Assembly: GCF_003008575.1 (NCBI RefSeq)
Contig: NZ_CP027667.1
Location: 3,248,001 to 3,312,000 of the forward strand
Source: Melaminivora suipulveris
GTDB taxonomy: Bacteria; Pseudomonadota; Gammaproteobacteria; Burkholderiales; Burkholderiaceae_C
DNA: 64,000 nucleotides
Reading direction: 5' to 3'
This document shows, piece after piece, positions 60,134 to 64,000 of the stretch. Position 1 is the stretch's first letter, and each line of letters starts with the position of its first letter. Both the position numbers and the translations under genes were made by a program. Below the pieces are notes generated by a model. That model was not told the origin of the DNA, did no database searches, and was given only the letters and a program-made list of their open reading frames with translations.

Positions 60134-61351
60134 ATGATCACCCCATCCACCCTGCCTGAAGGCCTGCACCCCGAAACCCTGGCGGTGCGCGAAGCCACGG
60201 CGCGCAGCCATTGGGGCGAGCACAGCGAGGCGCTGTACCTGACCAGCAGCTTCGTGCAGACCGACTGCGAAAGCGCCGCGCGCCGCTTCGCCAACGAAGA
60301 GCCGGGCTACACCTACACGCGCACCGCCAACCCGACGGTGGCCAGCTTCGAGCGCCGCCTGGCGGCCATGGAAGGCACGGAGTGCGCCGTGGCCACCAGC
60401 ACCGGCATGTCGGCCATCTTGCTGATGGCGCTCACGCTGCTGAAAAACGGCGACCACGTGGTGGCCTCGCAGTCCATGTTCGGCTCGACGCTCAAGCTGC
60501 TGGGCAGCGAGATGGCGCGCTTCGGGGTGGAGACGTCGTTCGTTTCGCAAACCGACGTGCAGGCGTGGAAGGCGGCCATCCGACCCAATACCCGCCTGCT
60601 GTTTGCCGAGACGCCGACCAATCCGCTGGGCGACCTGTGCGACATCGCCGCGCTGGCTGAAGTGGCGCATGCGCGCGGCCTGCTGCTGGCGGTGGACAAC
60701 AGCTTTTGCTCGCCGGTGCTGCAACGCCCGGCTGAGCTGGGCGCCGACCTGGTGGTCTATTCGGGCACCAAGATTCTGGAAGGCCAGGGCCGCGTCATGG
60801 CCGGCGCCGTGTGTGGCAGCACCGCGCTGGTGGACAAGGTCATGGGAACCTTCATGCGCAGCGCCGGGCTGAATCTGTCGCCGTTCAACGCCTGGGTGGT
60901 GCTCAAGGGGCTGGAAACGCTGGGTCTGCGCGTGCGCGCGCAAAGCGCTGCGGCGCTGGAGCTGGCGCAGTGGCTGGAGCGCCATCCCGAGGTCGCGCAC
61001 GTGCATTACTCTGGCCTTGCGAGCCACCCGCAACATGACCTGGCCATGCGCCAGCAGGGCGGCCTGGGCGGGCCGGTGCTGGCTTTCGACGTAGTGGGCC
61101 ATGACGCACAGCAGCTGCGCGCCAAGGCCTTTCACATCATTGACAGTACGCGCGTGTGCTCGATCACCGCCAACCTGGGCGACGTGAAGACCACCATCAC
61201 GCATCCGGCCAGCACCTCGCACGGCCGCCTGAGCGAGCAGCAGCGCCAGGCCGCCGGTATCGGGCAGGGCCTGATTCGCGTGTCCGTGGGCCTGGAGCAT
61301 CTTGACGACCTGAAGGCGGACCTGCTCCGCGGACTGGACACCCTCGCATGA
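60134..61351 (+). CDS. metZ: O-succinylhomoserine sulfhydrylase
   Basis: A 405-residue Cys/Met metabolism PLP enzyme. It has the R-x-x-NPT motif in [19 protein letters not shown], the PLP Lys K213 in [16 protein letters not shown], and SRGxES-type C-terminal [13 protein letters not shown]. The MetZ wording ([21 protein letters not shown]) favours direct sulfhydrylation of O-succinylhomoserine to homocysteine over MetB/MetC chemistry. It overlaps gltX by 4 bp. Confidence 0.93.
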   Translation: MITPSTLPEGLHPETLAVREATARSHWGEHSEALYLTSSFVQTDCESAARRFANEEPGYTYTRTANPTVASFERRLAAMEGTECAVATSTGMSAILLMALTLLKNGDHVVASQSMFGSTLKLLGSEMARFGVETSFVSQTDVQAWKAAIRPNTRLLFAETPTNPLGDLCDIAALAEVAHARGLLLAVDNSFCSPVLQRPAELGADLVVYSGTKILEGQGRVMAGAVCGSTALVDKVMGTFMRSAGLNLSPFNAWVVLKGLETLGLRVRAQSAAALELAQWLERHPEVAHVHYSGLASHPQHDLAMRQQGGLGGPVLAFDVVGHDAQQLRAKAFHIIDSTRVCSITANLGDVKTTITHPASTSHGRLSEQQRQAAGIGQGLIRVSVGLEHLDDLKADLLRGLDTLA

Positions 61352-62766
61352 CGACGACCTCCCCCCAACGCATCCGCACCCGCTTCGCGCCATCGCCGAC
61401 GGGCTTCATCCATCTGGGCAACATCCGCTCGGCGCTGTACCCCTGGGCGTTCGCGCGCTCGCAGGGTGGCGACTTCATCCTGCGCATCGAGGACACGGAC
61501 GTGGAGCGCTCCACCCAGGCTGCGGTGGATGTCATCCTGGAGGGCATGCGCTGGCTGCAGCTGGACGTTGACGAAGGCCCCATCTTCCAGATGCAGCGCA
61601 TGGCGCGCTACAAGGAAGTGCTGGCGCAGCTGGTGGCCAACGGCCACGTCTATCCCTGCTACATGAGCGTGGAGGAACTCGACGCGCTGCGCGAGCGCCA
61701 GACCGCGGCCAGGGAAAAGCCGCGCTACGACGGCACCTGGCGACCGGAAGACGGCAAGCAGCTGCCGCCCGTGCCTCAAGGCGTGCAGCCGGTGCTGCGT
61801 TTCAGGACTCCCAAGGACGGCGTTGTCGCCTGGGACGACAAGTGCAAGGGCCGCATCGAGTTCCAGAACGCCGAGCTGGACGACCTGGTCATCGCCCGGC
61901 CGGACGGCACGCCCACGTACAACTTCTGCGTCTGCGTGGACGACATGGACATGCGCGTCACCCACGTCATCCGCGGCGATGATCACGTGAACAACACGCC
62001 GCGCCAGATCCACATCTTCCAGGCGCTCGGTGCCAAGGTGCCGGTCTTCGCCCACCTGCCCACGGTGCTGAATGAGCAGGGCGAGAAGATGAGCAAGAGG
62101 AACGGTGCCAAGGCCGTCACGCAGTACCGTGATGAGGGCTATCTGCCCGACGCCATGGTCAACTACCTGGCACGCCTGGGCTGGAGCCATGGCGACGACG
62201 AAATCTTCTCGCGCGCGCAGTTCCTGGAGTGGTTCGATCTGGACCACCTGGGCAGGAGCGCGGGCCAGTTCGACGAGGCCAAGCTGCGCTGGGTCAACGC
62301 CCAGCACCTGAAGGCCCTTGCGGATGAGCGCCTGGCCGCCTTGGTGCGCCCGTTCGTGTTGAAGGCGGGCGTGACCGAGGCGCAGCTGGATGCCGACGAC
62401 CGCCTGCCGCGCATCTGCGGCCTGTTCAAGGATCGCTGCGACACGCTGGTGGATCTGGCGAACTGGGCCCGGCTGTTCTATGTGGACACCGTGCAGCCCG
62501 GCGCCGAGGATCTGGCCCAGCACGTCACCGAAGCGGCCCGGCCCCTGCTGAGCGCGTTTGCCGCCGCCATCGAACAGGTGGAGTGGACCCGTGAGGCCAT
62601 CGCCGCCGCCATCAAGGTCGTGCTGAAAGAGCAGGGCGCCAAGATGCCCCAACTGGCCATGCCCGTGCGCGTGCTCACGCTGGGCACGGCGCACACGCCT
62701 TCGGTGGATGCGGTGCTGGAGCTGCTCGGTCGCGAAAAAATCCTCGCGCGTTTGAAAAGCCGCTGA
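61348..62766 (+). CDS. gltX: Glutamyl-tRNA synthetase
   Basis: A 472-residue class I synthetase. The HIGH motif appears as [18 protein letters not shown], and [11 protein letters not shown] is the KMSKS loop. The GoQ-like [11 protein letters not shown] and helical anticodon-binding domain are present, and length is normal. It charges tRNA-Glu, three genes for which lie directly downstream. Overlap with metZ (ATGA) indicates co-translation. Confidence 0.96.
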   Translation: MTTTSPQRIRTRFAPSPTGFIHLGNIRSALYPWAFARSQGGDFILRIEDTDVERSTQAAVDVILEGMRWLQLDVDEGPIFQMQRMARYKEVLAQLVANGHVYPCYMSVEELDALRERQTAAREKPRYDGTWRPEDGKQLPPVPQGVQPVLRFRTPKDGVVAWDDKCKGRIEFQNAELDDLVIARPDGTPTYNFCVCVDDMDMRVTHVIRGDDHVNNTPRQIHIFQALGAKVPVFAHLPTVLNEQGEKMSKRNGAKAVTQYRDEGYLPDAMVNYLARLGWSHGDDEIFSRAQFLEWFDLDHLGRSAGQFDEAKLRWVNAQHLKALADERLAALVRPFVLKAGVTEAQLDADDRLPRICGLFKDRCDTLVDLANWARLFYVDTVQPGAEDLAQHVTEAARPLLSAFAAAIEQVEWTREAIAAAIKVVLKEQGAKMPQLAMPVRVLTLGTAHTPSVDAVLELLGREKILARLKSR

Positions 62767-62781
62767 AAAGCTGTCTATAAT
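62752..62781 (+). promoter_or_regulatory. Strong sigma-70 promoter of the tRNA operon
   Basis: TTGAAA (62752-62757) and the perfect TATAAT (62776-62781) are 18 bp apart. The -35 element lies in the last codons of gltX. The mature tRNA-Ala begins 51 bp after the -10. A GC-rich stretch (TCGAGGC) follows the -10, typical of stringently controlled stable-RNA promoters. Confidence 0.75.
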
Positions 62782-62831
62782 TCGAGGCTCAGCAGATGAC
62801 GATGCCAAGCGATTGGTTTTGAATTCTGAGT

Positions 62832-62907
<76 letters not shown>

Positions 62908-62927
62908 CTGAAACAGTTTCCAGGTTT

Positions 62928-63003
62928 GACCCTATCGTCTAGAGGCCTAGGACACTACCCTTTCACGGTAGGTACCGGGGTTCGAATCCCCGTAGGGTCG
63001 CCA
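62928..63003 (+). tRNA. tRNA-Glu(TTC), copy 1
   Basis: A 76-nt cloverleaf with acceptor GACCCTA/TAGGGTC, anticodon loop CTTTCAC (anticodon TTC) and encoded CCA. The anticodon stem is CTACC/GGTAG. Confidence 0.97.
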
Positions 63004-63052
63004 AGTTTGGCTGCGCTTGGATCCGCCAGGATCGCGAAGCAGCCACCGACGC

Positions 63053-63129
63053 GGAGTGGTAGTTCAGTCGGTTAGAATACCGGCCTGTCACGCCGGGGGT
63101 CGCGGGTTCGAGTCCCGTCCACTCCGCCA
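63053..63129 (+). tRNA. tRNA-Asp(GTC), copy 1
   Basis: A 77-nt cloverleaf with acceptor GGAGTGG/CCACTCC, anticodon loop CTGTCAC (anticodon GTC) and encoded CCA. Confidence 0.97.
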
Positions 63130-63137
63130 AGTTTTTC

Positions 63138-63213
<76 letters not shown>

Positions 63214-63233
63214 CTGAAACAGTTTCCAGGTTT

Positions 63234-63309
63234 GACCCTATCGTCTAGAGGCCTAGGACACTACCCTTTCACGGTAGGTACCGGGGTTCGAATCCCCGTA
63301 GGGTCGCCA
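63234..63309 (+). tRNA. tRNA-Glu(TTC), copy 2
   Basis: Identical to copy 1; part of the second 306-bp unit. Confidence 0.97.
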
Positions 63310-63358
63310 AGTTTGGCTGCGCTTGGATCCGCCAGGATCGCGAAGCAGCCACCGACGC

Positions 63359-63435
63359 GGAGTGGTAGTTCAGTCGGTTAGAATACCGGCCTGTCACGCC
63401 GGGGGTCGCGGGTTCGAGTCCCGTCCACTCCGCCA
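63359..63435 (+). tRNA. tRNA-Asp(GTC), copy 2
   Basis: Identical to copy 1; last gene of the second 306-bp unit. Confidence 0.97.
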
Positions 63436-63443
63436 AGTTTTTC

Positions 63444-63519
<76 letters not shown>

Positions 63520-63547
63520 GGTTGTTGAACGCAAGTTCTTAGGTTTT

Positions 63548-63623
63548 GACCCTATCGTCTAGAGGCCTAGGACACCACCCTTTCACGGTGGGTACCGGGG
63601 TTCGAATCCCCGTAGGGTCGCCA
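63548..63623 (+). tRNA. tRNA-Glu(TTC), copy 3 (variant anticodon stem)
   Basis: Differs from the other two copies by a compensated pair in the anticodon stem: CCACC/GGTGG instead of CTACC/GGTAG. The fold and anticodon TTC are kept, so the gene is functional. Confidence 0.97.
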
Positions 63624-63672
63624 AGTTTTGTCGCACTTGACTCCTTCTCCGGAGTGAACGCGGCACCGACGC

Positions 63673-63749
63673 GGAGTGGTAGTTCAGTCGGTTAGAATAC
63701 CGGCCTGTCACGCCGGGGGTCGCGGGTTCGAGTCCCGTCCACTCCGCCA
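63673..63749 (+). tRNA. tRNA-Asp(GTC), copy 3
   Basis: Same sequence as copies 1 and 2; last gene of the tRNA operon, 8 bp before the terminator stem. Confidence 0.97.
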
Positions 63750-63757
63750 AAGGTTTG

Positions 63758-63793
63758 AAAAAGGGCTGCATCGCAAGATGCAGCCCTTTTTTA
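63758..63793 (+). terminator. Intrinsic terminator of the tRNA operon
   Basis: A long perfect stem AAAAAGGGCTGCATC / GATGCAGCCCTTTTT with GCAA tetraloop, ending in a T-run. Confidence 0.93.
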
Positions 63794-63817
63794 TTTGGAG
63801 CGTTATCGGGTACCCAT

Positions 63818-63841
63818 GAAAAACGCCTGCAGCGCAGGCGT
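63818..63841 (-). terminator. Intrinsic terminator of the SDR gene
   Basis: An 8-bp stem ACGCCTGC / GCAGGCGT (63823-63830 with 63834-63841, loop AGC) is followed on the minus strand by TTTTCATG. It lies 30 bp past the SDR stop codon. A short repeat-like GCTATCAAAAAG (63856-63867) sits between. Confidence 0.75.
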
Positions 63842-63870
63842 GGCAAACGCAAGGCGCTATCAAAAAGAGA

Positions 63871-64000
63871 TCACTTGGGTGCCAGGCGGATGGCGCCGTC
63901 CAGGCGGATCACTTCGCCGTTAAGCATGTCGTTCTCAAAGATGTGGCGCACCAGCTTGGCATAGTCCTGCGGCGTGCCCAGGCGGCTGGGGAAGGGCACG
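63871..64000 (-). CDS. SDR-family dehydrogenase, C-terminal fragment (HSD10-like)
   Basis: Forty-two residues are visible before the stop; the 5' part lies beyond the window. [20 protein letters not shown] followed by [18 protein letters not shown] is the C-terminal signature of short-chain dehydrogenases of the 3-hydroxyacyl-CoA / 2-methyl-3-hydroxybutyryl-CoA dehydrogenase (HSD17B10-like) group. It converges on the tRNA operon. Confidence 0.88.
   Translation of the reverse strand, partial: VPFPSRLGTPQDYAKLVRHIFENDMLNGEVIRLDGAIRLAPK

Overview
The window is GC-rich, densely coded chromosomal DNA that looks like a betaproteobacterium of the family Comamonadaceae (Acidovorax / Alicycliphilus / Melaminivora type). 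This rests on a Bug-family solute receptor next to CaiB and acyl-CoA dehydrogenase genes, a cyo quinol oxidase operon carrying SURF1 and a RegB/RegA pair, the folC-SPOR-cvpA-purF-metZ-gltX block, and a dispersed ~50-bp repeat family of the kind known from these genomes. The genus is an inference; no rRNA gene is present.

Layout. 1-2850: end of an AidB-like acyl-CoA dehydrogenase, a Bug receptor and a CoA-transferase. 2865-13005: a GAF/Fis-type regulator divergent from a complete molybdenum hydroxylase cluster (2Fe-2S, Mo and FAD subunits, MoxR, VWA/CoxE, CoxG, XdhC and a MobA-like cytidylyltransferase). Its large subunit has the form II motif AYRGAGR, so CO need not be the substrate. 13164-16556: an orphan ParB-domain protein, a U32 peptidase-family tRNA-modification protein and a PhnD-like receptor. 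16643-23397: cyoABCD-SURF1-regB-regA on the minus strand, facing an MFS transporter. 25085-33415: two lipoprotein sulfatases with C-terminal dockerin-like repeats, a formylglycine-generating enzyme with a Tat-like signal, and a divergent NarL-type two-component system. 33515-36191: ybgC-tolQ-tolR-tolA without tolB or pal. 36198-40631: an aminotransferase, a higBA module, ribBA-ribH-nusB and a ferredoxin. 40632-41020: a non-coding region with a tandemly duplicated module carrying a DnaA-box-like sequence. 41021-50992: a class IV aminotransferase, an SDR, gshA, a RelE/XRE module, DUF1566 and DUF72 proteins, tex and an HDOD protein. 51040-55538: a candidate preQ1-I riboswitch with yhhQ, a vapBC module, argG, ppnP, a glycine-zipper protein and an ArsC-like protein. 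55586-62766: folC to gltX. 62832-63749: nine tRNA genes as three Ala-Glu-Asp sets, the first two sets being a perfect 306-bp tandem duplication. The window ends in a partial SDR gene.

The most interesting points are: (i) the self-contained sulfatase / exported maturase / two-component locus with dockerin-like tails; (ii) a dispersed repeat copy translated in frame inside tex, and REP-like repeats that supply the C-termini and stop codons of two genes of the Mo-hydroxylase cluster; (iii) a candidate preQ1-I aptamer that sequesters the yhhQ ribosome binding site; (iv) the duplicated 124-bp-period module; (v) three toxin-antitoxin modules, each preceded by its own palindrome.
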